Notes under the pieces: generated by a model
The model's input: the letters and a program-made list of their open reading frames with translations, nothing else
Told to the model about the DNA's origin: nothing
Database searches by the model: none
In this document: piece by piece, positions 35,165 through 43,584 of the stretch
Layout: the number at the start of each line of letters is the position of its first letter
How positions within the stretch are numbered: the stretch's first letter is position 1
Program-made: the position numbers and the translations under genes
Source of the DNA: Marivita sp051251565
Lineage (GTDB): Bacteria; Pseudomonadota; Alphaproteobacteria; Rhodobacterales; Rhodobacteraceae
Direction of reading: 5' to 3'
Length of the DNA stretch: 64,000 bases
Assembly (NCBI RefSeq): GCF_051251565.1
Contig: NZ_JBPOFB010000011.1
Location: forward strand, 39,363 to 103,362

Positions 35165-35773
35165 TTGGAAAACTTGAACTCGCGGTTGCACAGGCTGTGC
35201 GACCTATTGAGTGACTTGCCTGACCATGACGTGGTTACTACATTGCATCGACTTAAGCTTAAATCTTATGTATTGCTATGTCACTCTGCGTTTGAGGAGT
35301 ATTTGGAGAAAGTGTCCACAGCCGTCCTAGTTGATAGCCTTGGCATATTTGAAGAAGATGGGATTATTCGCGATCCCCTTTTGAGCGCTCTGAGTTATTA
35401 TAGAATTGTAATTCATAGAGAAGTTCTGGGCGAAAGAAGCACTTCTAATCAAAGAGATGTTTTATTAAGCTTATTTAAGTCCGCGATTTCCGAGCATCAC
35501 AAAGCACTTGAAGGTATAAATGGAGTTAAAACGAAAGATCAGGATGCAATTTTGGCACCTATAGGAATTAGGCTATTTGATTTTGATAGACTTTTGTCAC
35601 AGGGACTTAACTCATATGGGGAAACGCGTGGACGGTACGCTCACAGCTTTGGCATAAAGAGTATTACACCTCGTGCCGGACAAATTAAAACCGCCGTGAG
35701 TATTCTGAATATGCTTAAAGGGTTGGATAATTTGCTTTGTGAGTGTCATCGTATTTCCTACAGCCATATCTAA
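35165..35773 (+). CDS. HEPN-domain protein, predicted RNase (MAE_28990/MAE_18760-like), start disrupted
   Basis: A 202-residue helical protein with the HEPN RNase signature R-x4-H in ETRGRYAHSFG near residue 156 and SYVLLCHSAFEEYLEKV in an early helix. HEPN proteins of this type often neighbour DUF262 genes and are predicted toxins or defence RNases. The only start in frame is TTG 35165 without a good ribosome site. An ATG at 35143 overlaps the DUF262 stop (ATGACTGA), but its frame ends after 23 codons. Removing one base near 35167-35172 (TTTGGAAAA) would fuse that start to this frame. I infer a frameshift, or a base error. AT-rich like its partner. Confidence 0.65.
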   Translation: MENLNSRLHRLCDLLSDLPDHDVVTTLHRLKLKSYVLLCHSAFEEYLEKVSTAVLVDSLGIFEEDGIIRDPLLSALSYYRIVIHREVLGERSTSNQRDVLLSLFKSAISEHHKALEGINGVKTKDQDAILAPIGIRLFDFDRLLSQGLNSYGETRGRYAHSFGIKSITPRAGQIKTAVSILNMLKGLDNLLCECHRISYSHI

Positions 35774-35925
35774 TAGGTGTATCATGAAATTAAGTTTACT
35801 TTTGAGATGATCTTGTCTGCGCACTACCGAGAAAGAAAGCTACACCCCGAAGCACAGTCGCGCCACTCCGGGTCCCATCCCGCCGTCGCGCAGCGGCGGC
35901 GACGCGTCCGCCCGCCCCATGGCGG

Positions 35926-36047
35926 GCGCGTTCCGCGCCCACCCGGTCGGACGCTTGCTCTGTGATCGGAAGTGGTGACATGGCGTAGGGTGCGTGATGT
36001 CACGCACCTGCCCAACGAAAAAGGTGCGTGCCGAGCACGCACCCTAC
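35926..36047. repeat. MITE/REP-like element, copy 1
   Basis: A unit beginning GCGCGTTCCGCGCCC and CCGGTCGGACGC and ending in a terminal inverted structure: GTAGGGTGCGTG (35985-35996) pairs with CACGCACCCTAC (36036-36047), with an inner GTGCGTG/CACGCAC pair. No coding capacity. About 80% of positions match copy 2, judged by eye. Confidence 0.7.
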
Positions 36048-36130
36048 GGGATGGTTTAAGCCGACGCCATCGACGACGTCTTGCCGCGCCATTCCGGGTC
36101 GTCCACCGGCTGCGCCAGCACAAAGGCCTC

Positions 36131-36249
36131 GTCGCGTTCCGCGCCCCCCCGGTCGGACGCTGGCTCTGTGATCGAATGTGGTGACACATCGTAGGGTGCG
36201 TGATGTCACGCACCACCCGACGCAAAAGCTGCGTGCAACTACGCACCCT
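36131..36249. repeat. MITE/REP-like element, copy 2
   Basis: Direct repeat of copy 1, 205 nt further on (GTCGCGTTCCGCGCC, GGTCGGACGC, CTCTGTGATCG, GGTGACA). GTAGGGTGCGTG (36191-36202) is nearly complemented by the end CGCACCCT (36242-36249). The right arm is more degenerate than in copy 1. It ends 57 nt before tRNA-Gly. Confidence 0.7.
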
Positions 36250-36306
36250 CCCCCCACACGACCTCTTGACGCCCCACACCCCCAAGCGTATCCAAACCGC
36301 CAGAGC

Positions 36307-36380
36307 GCGGGTATGGTGAAAAGGTATCACGCGAGCTTCCCAAGCTTAAGTTACGAGTTCGATTCTCGTTACCCGCTCCA
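36307..36380 (+). tRNA. tRNA-Gly (CCC)
   Basis: A 74-nt cloverleaf with a perfect acceptor stem GCGGGTA/TACCCGC, D-arm GTGA...TCAC, anticodon loop TTCCCAA (anticodon CCC), T-arm ACGAG-TTCGATT-CTCGT, discriminator T and encoded CCA. The top pair of the anticodon stem is a C-A mismatch. It reads GGG codons. Confidence 0.93.
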
Positions 36381-36417
36381 CATCTCCGATCCCGTGCCTC
36401 GAACGCGCCTGATGGTG

Positions 36418-38217
36418 TCAGGTTATCTCGAACGGCGCCTCCACCACGCCCACCAGCTCCACCAGGAATGCGCCGGTGCCATCGGTGGCCAGAGCGTCGG
36501 CCCAAGCGGCGTTGGTCAGGCTGAGCGCGTCGCTGAGGCTTTGGGATGTGCCGGTATAGCTGTCCATCACCGCGCGGGCGTCGGTCACGTCGCTGAGGCC
36601 CAGAATGGCGGCGAACTGGAGGCCCAGATCAACCTTGGTCTCAAGATACGCCCGGTCCGCCACCTGTTGCGCGATGAACGCGTCTGTGGAGCCTTGCGGG
36701 GCGTCGGCGCGGGCGCCCTTCAACACCTCCAGAATAAACTGCGATGCGCTGACCGCGCCAGATGTGAGCACCCCGGTCCAAAAGGCAAACCCATCCGCAT
36801 CCGCCGCCCGGCCCAACGTGTTTGCGTAGATTGCGGTTACAAAGTCTTCTGCGCTCTGATCGTCTGGGAACAGCGCTTGCGCCTCGGGGGATGCGGCAAA
36901 GAAATCGGCGATGGTGGGCAATGTGGTGCCATTTGCCAGAACGTCGGCCCAGAACATCAGTCCCAGCGCATCCGGCGCGCGGTCGAAATAGCTGATGTAG
37001 ATCTCGGTCAGGCTGCGGAACGCGTCCGGGGTCACAAAGGCCGCATCGTCAAATGCGCTCAGGTCAAACAGCGTGTCGTCAAAGGTCACCGTCTCGATCC
37101 CGGTGAGCGTGTCCCTGCCCTCTGCGCCGCTGCGGTCGATCAGGGTGATGGTCTCTGCGATCTTGAGGGTAAAGCCGGTGTGCGCGCCGGTCACGACCGC
37201 AATGTCCGCCCCGCCCTTGCCATCAATCACATCGTCGCCCGCCCCGCCCGTCACGGTGTCATTGCCGTCGGTGCCCGTCAGCGTGTCATCGCGCGCCGAT
37301 CCGGGCACCACATTGCCCGCCAGAGCGGTCAGGTCAAACCCGGCTTCTGCCGCGCGGTCGGAAATATAGGCCGCAATCGCCGCATGGCCTGCACCCGTTG
37401 GGTGCACGCCATCGACGCTGAAATAGGTCTGATCCAGCACATCCGCCCCATCGGTGAGGATATCACTGGTGACATTGGCAAAGCCGAAGGCGGCGGGGTG
37501 GTCTTGGAGATCGTCGATAAAGCTGGCGATATCGACGAACAGTGCGCTTTGGCCGTCGACCGCGTTCAGCTCAGACGCGTAATCGGCGAGTGCTTCGTTG
37601 AAATTTTCCGTCAGGCGGTTCCACACCGTAGCGATGAACGATCCTTCGGGGGCCTGATCGCCCAGAAACGCGCCGCCGATCGTCGGCTGGCCAATCAGCA
37701 GGATGTTGCGCGCGCCCACATCGATCAAACTCTCGACCGTGGTTTCGATATTGTCGACGATCCCGGACCCGAGGTTGAGCACGCGGAAGATGTCGGCAAT
37801 GCTGGCATCGGCGAATTGCAGGAAATCATTGCCGCCGATCCAGATGACAAACACATCCTGATCATCCGGCGCGGGAATGTCGCCCGACGCAACAAGCGCC
37901 GCAAAGCCTTCGGCCTGTTGCACCGTACCGGGACGCGTTGGTGTATCGTTCGAAGATGACACCGCGCCGCCATGGGCAAAGTTGATCCCGTTGAAGGCAG
38001 ACCCGCTCAGGTAACCTTGGGCGTTGGGCGCTTGGCTGATCGCGCTGGCGGCTGGCGCAACGGCCAGATCGTTGCGGATATATTCGTGCCAAACCAACCC
38101 GTTCGACGCGCGACCTGCGAAATAAAGGTCAATCGGTTCGTCCTGAAGCTGCACTGCCGTGGCACCGTCATCAGACAGGCTATCCCCAAAAATATAAAGC
38201 GCGCCGGTTTTGGGCAT
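36418..38217 (-). CDS. Secreted SGNH/GDSL hydrolase with RTX repeats and DUF4214 domains
   Basis: A 599-residue multidomain protein. An SGNH/GDSL esterase domain (about 1-300) has block I FGDSLSDDG, block III IGGNDF and block V Asp-His in VDGVHPTGAGH. A short RTX calcium-binding stretch follows (about 305-345: GTDGNDTVTGGAGDDVIDG). Two DUF4214 units are at about 405-520 (YISYFDRAPDALGLMFWADV and YANTLGRAADADGFAFWTGV). No Sec signal is seen; RTX repeats point to type I secretion with a C-terminal signal. DUF4214 occurs in surface-layer or adhesive proteins. Likely an extracellular ester or polysaccharide-deacylating enzyme. No secretion genes adjoin it. Confidence 0.85.
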   Translation of the reverse strand: MPKTGALYIFGDSLSDDGATAVQLQDEPIDLYFAGRASNGLVWHEYIRNDLAVAPAASAISQAPNAQGYLSGSAFNGINFAHGGAVSSSNDTPTRPGTVQQAEGFAALVASGDIPAPDDQDVFVIWIGGNDFLQFADASIADIFRVLNLGSGIVDNIETTVESLIDVGARNILLIGQPTIGGAFLGDQAPEGSFIATVWNRLTENFNEALADYASELNAVDGQSALFVDIASFIDDLQDHPAAFGFANVTSDILTDGADVLDQTYFSVDGVHPTGAGHAAIAAYISDRAAEAGFDLTALAGNVVPGSARDDTLTGTDGNDTVTGGAGDDVIDGKGGADIAVVTGAHTGFTLKIAETITLIDRSGAEGRDTLTGIETVTFDDTLFDLSAFDDAAFVTPDAFRSLTEIYISYFDRAPDALGLMFWADVLANGTTLPTIADFFAASPEAQALFPDDQSAEDFVTAIYANTLGRAADADGFAFWTGVLTSGAVSASQFILEVLKGARADAPQGSTDAFIAQQVADRAYLETKVDLGLQFAAILGLSDVTDARAVMDSYTGTSQSLSDALSLTNAAWADALATDGTGAFLVELVGVVEAPFEIT

Positions 38218-38323
38218 GAGTGAAATCTTTCAATGAAATCTCCCGCATCAGGGCACGGGTGTTGAAATCACTGTACGCTCATTCGAGAGGATCACAATGG
38301 GCAGGTTCCGTGGACAGAACGCC

Positions 38324-41300
38324 TCATGCCTTGGCCTTGGCTTCCTTGACCTTCTTGGCCAGATCCTGCGCGATGGCGAAAGCCCCCTTGATCTTGTCGC
38401 TGTCCTTGGGCCAGTCGCGGCGGATGACGATCTTGTTGTCCTTCACCTTGGCCAAGCCGTTCTGATCGCGGATGAAATCCACCAACCCCTCGGGCGAGAT
38501 GAACTTGTCATTGTGGAACTGGATCGTCACGCCCTTGGGCCCGCCATCCAGTTTCGCAATGCCCGCGCGTTTGCACATGCCCTTGATGCGCACCACGAGC
38601 ATGAGCGTGTTCACTTCGCGCGGGAGTTTGCCAAACCGGTCAATCAGCTCGGCTGCAAAGCCTTCAAGCTCTACCTTGGTGGTCAGCGACGACAGGCGGC
38701 GATAGAGGCCAAGTCGTACGTCAAGATCGGGCACATAGGCCTCGGGGATCAGGACGGGCACGCCCAGATTGATCTGTGGCGCCCATTGATCATCCGCCTC
38801 GGACAGACCTTCCAATTCGCCAGATTTGATCTTTGCAATCGCCTCTTCCAGCATGGATTGATAAAGCTCGTACCCGACATCGCGCATCTGGCCGGATTGT
38901 TCCTCGCCCAGCAGATTTCCCGCACCGCGAATATCAAGGTCTTGAGACGCCAGCGTAAACCCTGCGCCCAAGGTGTCCAGAGACCCCAACACGCGCAGGC
39001 GCTTTTCGGCGGCGGCGGTCAGTTTTGTGCGCGGTTTGGTGGTGAGATACGCATAGGCGCGGGTTTTGGAGCGGCCAACCCTGCCCCGGATTTGGTACAG
39101 CTGACTGAGGCCGAACATATCCGCGCGGTGGATGATCATGGTGTTGGCCGTCGGGATATCGAGCCCGGATTCCACAATCGTGGTCGCCAGCAGCACGTCA
39201 TACTTGCCGTCGTAAAAGGCGTTCATGCGGGTGTCCAGTTCGCCCGCAGCCATCTGGCCGTGGGCCACGACATAAGACACTTCGGGCACTTGATCGCGCA
39301 GGAACTCTTCGATCTCGGGCAAATCGCTGATGCGAGGCACAACAAAAAAGCTTTGACCGCCGCGATAGCGTTCGCGCAACAGCGCCTCGCGCAGGGTGAC
39401 CGTGTCGAATTCGCTGACATAGGTGCGGATCGCCAGACGGTCCACCGGCGGGGTGCCGATAATGCTCAGATCCCTGACACCCGACAGCGAAAGCTGCAAC
39501 GTGCGCGGGATCGGCGTTGCGGTCAGGGTCAGGACGTGAATGTCAGAGCGCAGCTGTTTTAAGCGTTCCTTGTGACCCACACCGAAATGCTGTTCCTCGT
39601 CGATGATCAGGAGGCCAAGGTTTTGGAAGCGCACCCCTTTGGCCAAAAGCGCATGAGTACCGACGACGATATCAACCGTGCCGCGTGCCATTCCATCTTT
39701 GGTGGCGGCTGCATCCTTTGCGGAAACAAAGCGCGACAAGGGTCTGACTTCCAAAGGAAATCCGCGAAACCGTTCGGCAAAGCTCTTGTAGTGCTGGCGG
39801 GCCAAGAGCGTGGTCGGTGCAATCACGGCAACCTGCACGCCTGACATGGCGGCGACAAAGGCCGCGCGCATGGCGACTTCGGTTTTGCCGAAACCCACAT
39901 CACCGCAGATCAGGCGATCCATCGGCTGACCTGAATGCATGTCGGCCATCACGTCTTCGATGGCGCGCAGCTGATCGTCGGTTTCCTGATACGGGAACCG
40001 CGCCGAGAACGAATCCCACGCGCCCGGTGGCGGATCCATGATCGGCGCTTTGCGCAGCGCGCGTTCTGCGGCCACGCGAATGAGCTTGTCCGCCATTTCG
40101 CGGATGCGCTCTTTCAGGCGGGCTTTCTTGGCCTGCCATGCACCGCCTCCCAGCTTGTCAAGGAAGCCTTCGTCGTGGCCGTATCTGGACAGGAGTTCGA
40201 TGTTTTCAACCGGCAGGTACAGCTTTGAGCTTTCGGCGTATTCCAGAAGCAGGCATTCATGCGCGGCACCAGCGGCGGTGATGACTTCCATGCCCAGATA
40301 GCGGCCGATGCCATGATCCACATGCACCACCAGATCGCCGGGCGACAGCGATTGCGTCTCGGTGAGGAAGTTCTCGGCTTTGCGTCGTTTCTTGGGGGAC
40401 CGGATCAAACGGTCGCCCAGCACGTCCTGTTCGGACACGACGGTCACCCGGCCGCCTTTGTCCCATGGGGCTTCAAACCCTTGCTCCAACGGCCACACGG
40501 CCAGATGCAGCCCGTGTTTGCCGACGCGTGTCAGGTCAGTGACGGGTATGGTTTCGGCCAGTCCCTCGTCTTCGATCAACCCGGACAGACGTTCGCGCGC
40601 ACCCTCTGAATAGGATGCGATGACAACCGGGCCGTCTTCCATCTTTTTGCGGATGTGATCTGCCAAGGCGCTGAAAAGGCTTATGCTTTCCTGTTGACGT
40701 TCAGGTGAAAAACTGCGACCGATCCGCCCGCCAGCATCCACCACGCCGGGGCCAGAGGCTTGCTGCAAGGCGTGAAACTGCACCACGCGGCGATCACCCA
40801 AGGCGCTGACCCATGCCGCATCGTCAAGGTACAATTGTTCGGGCGACACAGGTTTATAGACGGTGTCCATCCGCCCCTTTTGTGCCAGAGCGAGCTTGCG
40901 GGTCTCGTATTGATCAACGATCCCGTCCCACCGTGACAGGCGCGCCGGGGTGATCTGATCGTCCTGAGTCACCGGCACATCTGGCAGGTAGTCGAACAGC
41001 GTTTCCAGACGGTCGTGAAAGAACGGCAGCCAATGCTCCATCCCGGCCTGTTTGCGCCCGGCGCTGACCGCCTCATAAAGCGGATCGTCGCTGCCGGCCG
41101 CACCAAATTCGATGCGATAATTCTGCCGAAAGCGCGTGATCGCGGCCTCGTCCAGAATGACCTCGGACACCGGGGCAAGCTCGATCAGGTCAAGCTTTTC
41201 CGTCGTGCGCTGTGTTGCTGCATCAAAGCGGCGCGCCCCGTCCAGAACATCGCCGAACAGATCAAGCCGCACAGGCCCGCCATCGCCCGGCGGGTAAATG

Positions 41301-41788
41301 TCGATGATCCCGCCGCGAATGGCATAGTCGCCCGGCTCCAACACCGTCGGTGCCTGAGAGAAGCCCATCCGCACCAGGAAGTTGCGCAATGCCGCTTCGT
41401 TGACACGGTTGCCGACACGCGCCGTGAATGCCGCCTCGCGCAGCACGTCCCGCGCGGGCACGCGCTGGGTTGCGGCACTCATGGTGGTCAACAGCACGTA
41501 TTGAGACGGCATCGCATGGGTGAGCGCGGCCAAAGTCGCCATCCGCGCCGCCGAGATATCGGGGTTGGGCGACACCCGGTCATAGGGCAGACAATCCCAA
41601 CCCGGAAACACGAACACCGGCATGTCGGGGGCGAAAAGCCGAAACGCCTCGCGCATTTGTGCCATGCGCCGGTCATCGCGGGCGATGTGACAGACTGCGC
41701 CATTGGCTTTGGCGGCTTCGGCCAGAACAAGCTGGGCGTCAAAGCCTTCGGGCGCGCCGCCCATGGTGATATGTCGGGATGTGTTCAT
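38324..41788 (-). CDS. mfd: Transcription-repair coupling factor Mfd
   Basis: A 1154-residue DNA translocase that removes stalled RNA polymerase and recruits UvrA. It has UvrB-like domains 1-2 (from APEGFDAQLVLAEA), a CarD-like RNAP-interacting domain (SPGDLVVHVDHGIGRYLGMEV near 490), RecG-like helicase motifs (Walker A GDVGFGKTEVAMRAAF, DEEQHFGV, LTATPIPRT) and the C-terminal TRCF domain (APQINLGVPVLIPEAYVPD). Full length for the family. It lies 106 nt downstream of the SGNH gene on the same strand but is unrelated in function. Confidence 0.96.
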   Translation of the reverse strand: MNTSRHITMGGAPEGFDAQLVLAEAAKANGAVCHIARDDRRMAQMREAFRLFAPDMPVFVFPGWDCLPYDRVSPNPDISAARMATLAALTHAMPSQYVLLTTMSAATQRVPARDVLREAAFTARVGNRVNEAALRNFLVRMGFSQAPTVLEPGDYAIRGGIIDIYPPGDGGPVRLDLFGDVLDGARRFDAATQRTTEKLDLIELAPVSEVILDEAAITRFRQNYRIEFGAAGSDDPLYEAVSAGRKQAGMEHWLPFFHDRLETLFDYLPDVPVTQDDQITPARLSRWDGIVDQYETRKLALAQKGRMDTVYKPVSPEQLYLDDAAWVSALGDRRVVQFHALQQASGPGVVDAGGRIGRSFSPERQQESISLFSALADHIRKKMEDGPVVIASYSEGARERLSGLIEDEGLAETIPVTDLTRVGKHGLHLAVWPLEQGFEAPWDKGGRVTVVSEQDVLGDRLIRSPKKRRKAENFLTETQSLSPGDLVVHVDHGIGRYLGMEVITAAGAAHECLLLEYAESSKLYLPVENIELLSRYGHDEGFLDKLGGGAWQAKKARLKERIREMADKLIRVAAERALRKAPIMDPPPGAWDSFSARFPYQETDDQLRAIEDVMADMHSGQPMDRLICGDVGFGKTEVAMRAAFVAAMSGVQVAVIAPTTLLARQHYKSFAERFRGFPLEVRPLSRFVSAKDAAATKDGMARGTVDIVVGTHALLAKGVRFQNLGLLIIDEEQHFGVGHKERLKQLRSDIHVLTLTATPIPRTLQLSLSGVRDLSIIGTPPVDRLAIRTYVSEFDTVTLREALLRERYRGGQSFFVVPRISDLPEIEEFLRDQVPEVSYVVAHGQMAAGELDTRMNAFYDGKYDVLLATTIVESGLDIPTANTMIIHRADMFGLSQLYQIRGRVGRSKTRAYAYLTTKPRTKLTAAAEKRLRVLGSLDTLGAGFTLASQDLDIRGAGNLLGEEQSGQMRDVGYELYQSMLEEAIAKIKSGELEGLSEADDQWAPQINLGVPVLIPEAYVPDLDVRLGLYRRLSSLTTKVELEGFAAELIDRFGKLPREVNTLMLVVRIKGMCKRAGIAKLDGGPKGVTIQFHNDKFISPEGLVDFIRDQNGLAKVKDNKIVIRRDWPKDSDKIKGAFAIAQDLAKKVKEAKAKA

Positions 41789-41821
41789 AGCGCGGTCATG
41801 TGGCCCGCAGCACCGCCCGCG

Positions 41822-42349
41822 TCAACCGCCAAGCACGCCGATGCTGAGGTTTACGTACATTCCCCACATGGCGGTGACAAAGATCGACACCATGCCAAGG
41901 GCCTGAACGATCAGGCGATGTCGACCAAGCCGCTTGTAGACCGCGTTCAGATCGGTGTCCTTTTCATGCAGCGCCTTGGCGGTCCGCACGCTCAGCAAGC
42001 TGACCAGGGACATGGGAAAGCCCAGCAAGAACAGGGCTTGGGCAATCTCGACCCCGTAAACCCAACCCAGAACCGCAAAGCCGGTCAGGAAAAAGGCGCC
42101 AGCGGCTATGATCCAAAGCCCAGCCTCTTCCGAGATGTACAGCAGGCGGCCGGTGTTGATCCGCAACAGATCAGTCAGGTCTTCGGCGGCTTTGTCACCC
42201 TTGCGCCGTGCGCGCGTGACCATGTCGAACGGCACGCCCAAAACCCAATGGCTGGCCGAGGACCAGACAACGGCCAACACGATCCAGAACCAGAGGTTGG
42301 AAAAGGACCGCATGTCGATCAGTTCAAAGACGGTTGAGTACCAATCCAA
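41822..42349 (-). CDS. Conserved Rhodobacterales membrane protein of unknown function
   Basis: A protein of 175 residues if TTG at 42349 is used (MDWYSTVFELIDMRSFSNLW), or 163 if ATG at 42313 is used. Four hydrophobic segments are seen: LWFWIVLAVVWSSASHWVLG, LWIIAAGAFFLTGFAVLGWV, ALFLLGFPMSLVSLLSV and LIVQALGMVSIFVTAMWGM. Close homologues in the order carry the database name component of SufBCD complex, which nothing here supports. I prefer the TTG start because homologues I recall begin at that point; there is no strong ribosome site for either. It lies 33 nt upstream of mfd. Confidence 0.65.
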   Translation of the reverse strand: MDWYSTVFELIDMRSFSNLWFWIVLAVVWSSASHWVLGVPFDMVTRARRKGDKAAEDLTDLLRINTGRLLYISEEAGLWIIAAGAFFLTGFAVLGWVYGVEIAQALFLLGFPMSLVSLLSVRTAKALHEKDTDLNAVYKRLGRHRLIVQALGMVSIFVTAMWGMYVNLSIGVLGG

Positions 42350-42451
42350 GGCGGTCGTATTCCCGTGTTCGCGTGGCCTACGGGTCTGGCAGGCCTTGTT
42401 CCAGCGACCATTCCATGCCACCCAATCCGGGCAAAGACAAGGACTGCCACG

Positions 42452-43453
42452 ATGAAACCGATCACTCCCGCTTTTCCTGCCACACGCCTGCGCCGGTTGC
42501 GCCGCTCTGACGGGCTGCGCGCCATGGTGCGAGAAAACACCCTGACACCTGATGATTTCATCTGGCCTGTCTTTGTGCGCGATGGTGAGGGCGTGGAAGA
42601 ACCCGTGGCATCCATGCCCGGTGTGGTGCGCCGGTCGGTGGACAAAGTGGTCGAAGCCGCGCGCGAGGCGTATAGCCTTGGCATCCCGGCGATCTGCCTG
42701 TTCCCATATACCGATCCCAGCCTGAAGACCGAAGATTGCGCAGAGGCGTGGAACCCCGAGAACCTGTCCAACCGCGCCACCCGCGCGATCAAGGATGCGG
42801 TGCCGGACCTGATGGTCATGACCGATGTGGCGCTCGATCCCTACAACATCACCGGCCATGACGGGTATATGGACGAGGACGGCTACATCCTCAACGATCG
42901 CACGGTCGAGGCATTGGTCAAGCAAACCCTGTCACAGGCGCGCGCGGGATCAGACATCATCGGCCCGTCCGACATGATGGACAGCCGTATCGCCGCCATG
43001 CGCGGCGCGCTCGAAGGTGAAGGTTTCAGCAATGTCGCTCTTCTCAGCTATGCCGCGAAATATGCCAGCGCCTTCTACGGCCCTTTCCGCGATGCGGTGG
43101 GCGCGTCCGGGGCGTTCAAAGGCGACAAGAAAGGCTACCAGATGGATCCCGCCAACTCCGACGAGGCGATGCGTCTGGTGGCGCGCGATCTGTCCGAAGG
43201 GGCGGACATGGTGATGATCAAACCCGGCATGCCGTATCTCGATATCTGTCGCCGCACCAAAGACATGTTCGGCGTGCCGACCTTTGCCTATCAGGTGTCG
43301 GGCGAATACGCGATGTTGGCAGGGGCTGCGGAACGCGGCTGGCTGGATCACGACCGGGTGATGCTCGAAAGCCTGATTGCGTTCAAACGCGCGGGCTGTG
43401 ACGGGGTTCTGACCTATTTCGCACCTGCGGCAGCACGGTTGCTCAACGCCTAG
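42452..43453 (+). CDS. hemB: Delta-aminolevulinic acid dehydratase (porphobilinogen synthase)
   Basis: A 333-residue TIM-barrel enzyme condensing two 5-aminolevulinate to porphobilinogen in heme, chlorophyll and cobalamin synthesis. Landmarks are DFIWPVFVRDGEG, VMTDVALDPYNITGHDGY, ARAGSDIIGPSDMMDSRIAAM, the Schiff-base region GDKKGYQMDPANSDEAM and VMIKPGMPYLDI, where the active-site lysines lie. The D-rich segment (DVALDPYNITGHDG) replaces zinc-binding cysteines, as in Mg-dependent forms. ATG 42452 is chosen; the 29 codons upstream in frame are not family-like. Confidence 0.95.
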   Translation: MKPITPAFPATRLRRLRRSDGLRAMVRENTLTPDDFIWPVFVRDGEGVEEPVASMPGVVRRSVDKVVEAAREAYSLGIPAICLFPYTDPSLKTEDCAEAWNPENLSNRATRAIKDAVPDLMVMTDVALDPYNITGHDGYMDEDGYILNDRTVEALVKQTLSQARAGSDIIGPSDMMDSRIAAMRGALEGEGFSNVALLSYAAKYASAFYGPFRDAVGASGAFKGDKKGYQMDPANSDEAMRLVARDLSEGADMVMIKPGMPYLDICRRTKDMFGVPTFAYQVSGEYAMLAGAAERGWLDHDRVMLESLIAFKRAGCDGVLTYFAPAAARLLNA

Positions 43454-43584
43454 CGGTGCGCCGCTTATCGTGATCTATCCATAGTGACAGATCGGCGGAA
43501 CCTTGCTATGTTTCTCCCCAACCGGCGATACAGTCGGACCCATGAGGCATCCGTTGACCGAAGCGGCAGAGAAAGAGCAGACAC

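Larger units (their letters stand above)
35774..36306. other. Repeat-bearing gene-free region between HEPN gene and tRNA-Gly
   Basis: After about 35825 composition returns to GC-rich. The 533-nt stretch holds two imperfect direct copies of an inverted-repeat element and no convincing gene; reading frames through it are Arg-rich and repetitive. No integrase is present. It marks the right edge of the AT-rich insert. Confidence 0.6.

Noticed and set aside
35926..36249. Possible CRISPR array
   Set aside because: Only two long imperfect copies, no regular short repeat-spacer pattern, no cas genes.
33832..36306. Prophage or integrative element
   Set aside because: No integrase, transposase, phage structural gene or duplicated tRNA end was found; only the two-gene module and small repeats are present.
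36178..37959. 593-codon plus-strand frame opposite the SGNH/RTX gene
   Set aside because: It runs through the repeat element and the tRNA-Gly gene, so it cannot be a real protein.
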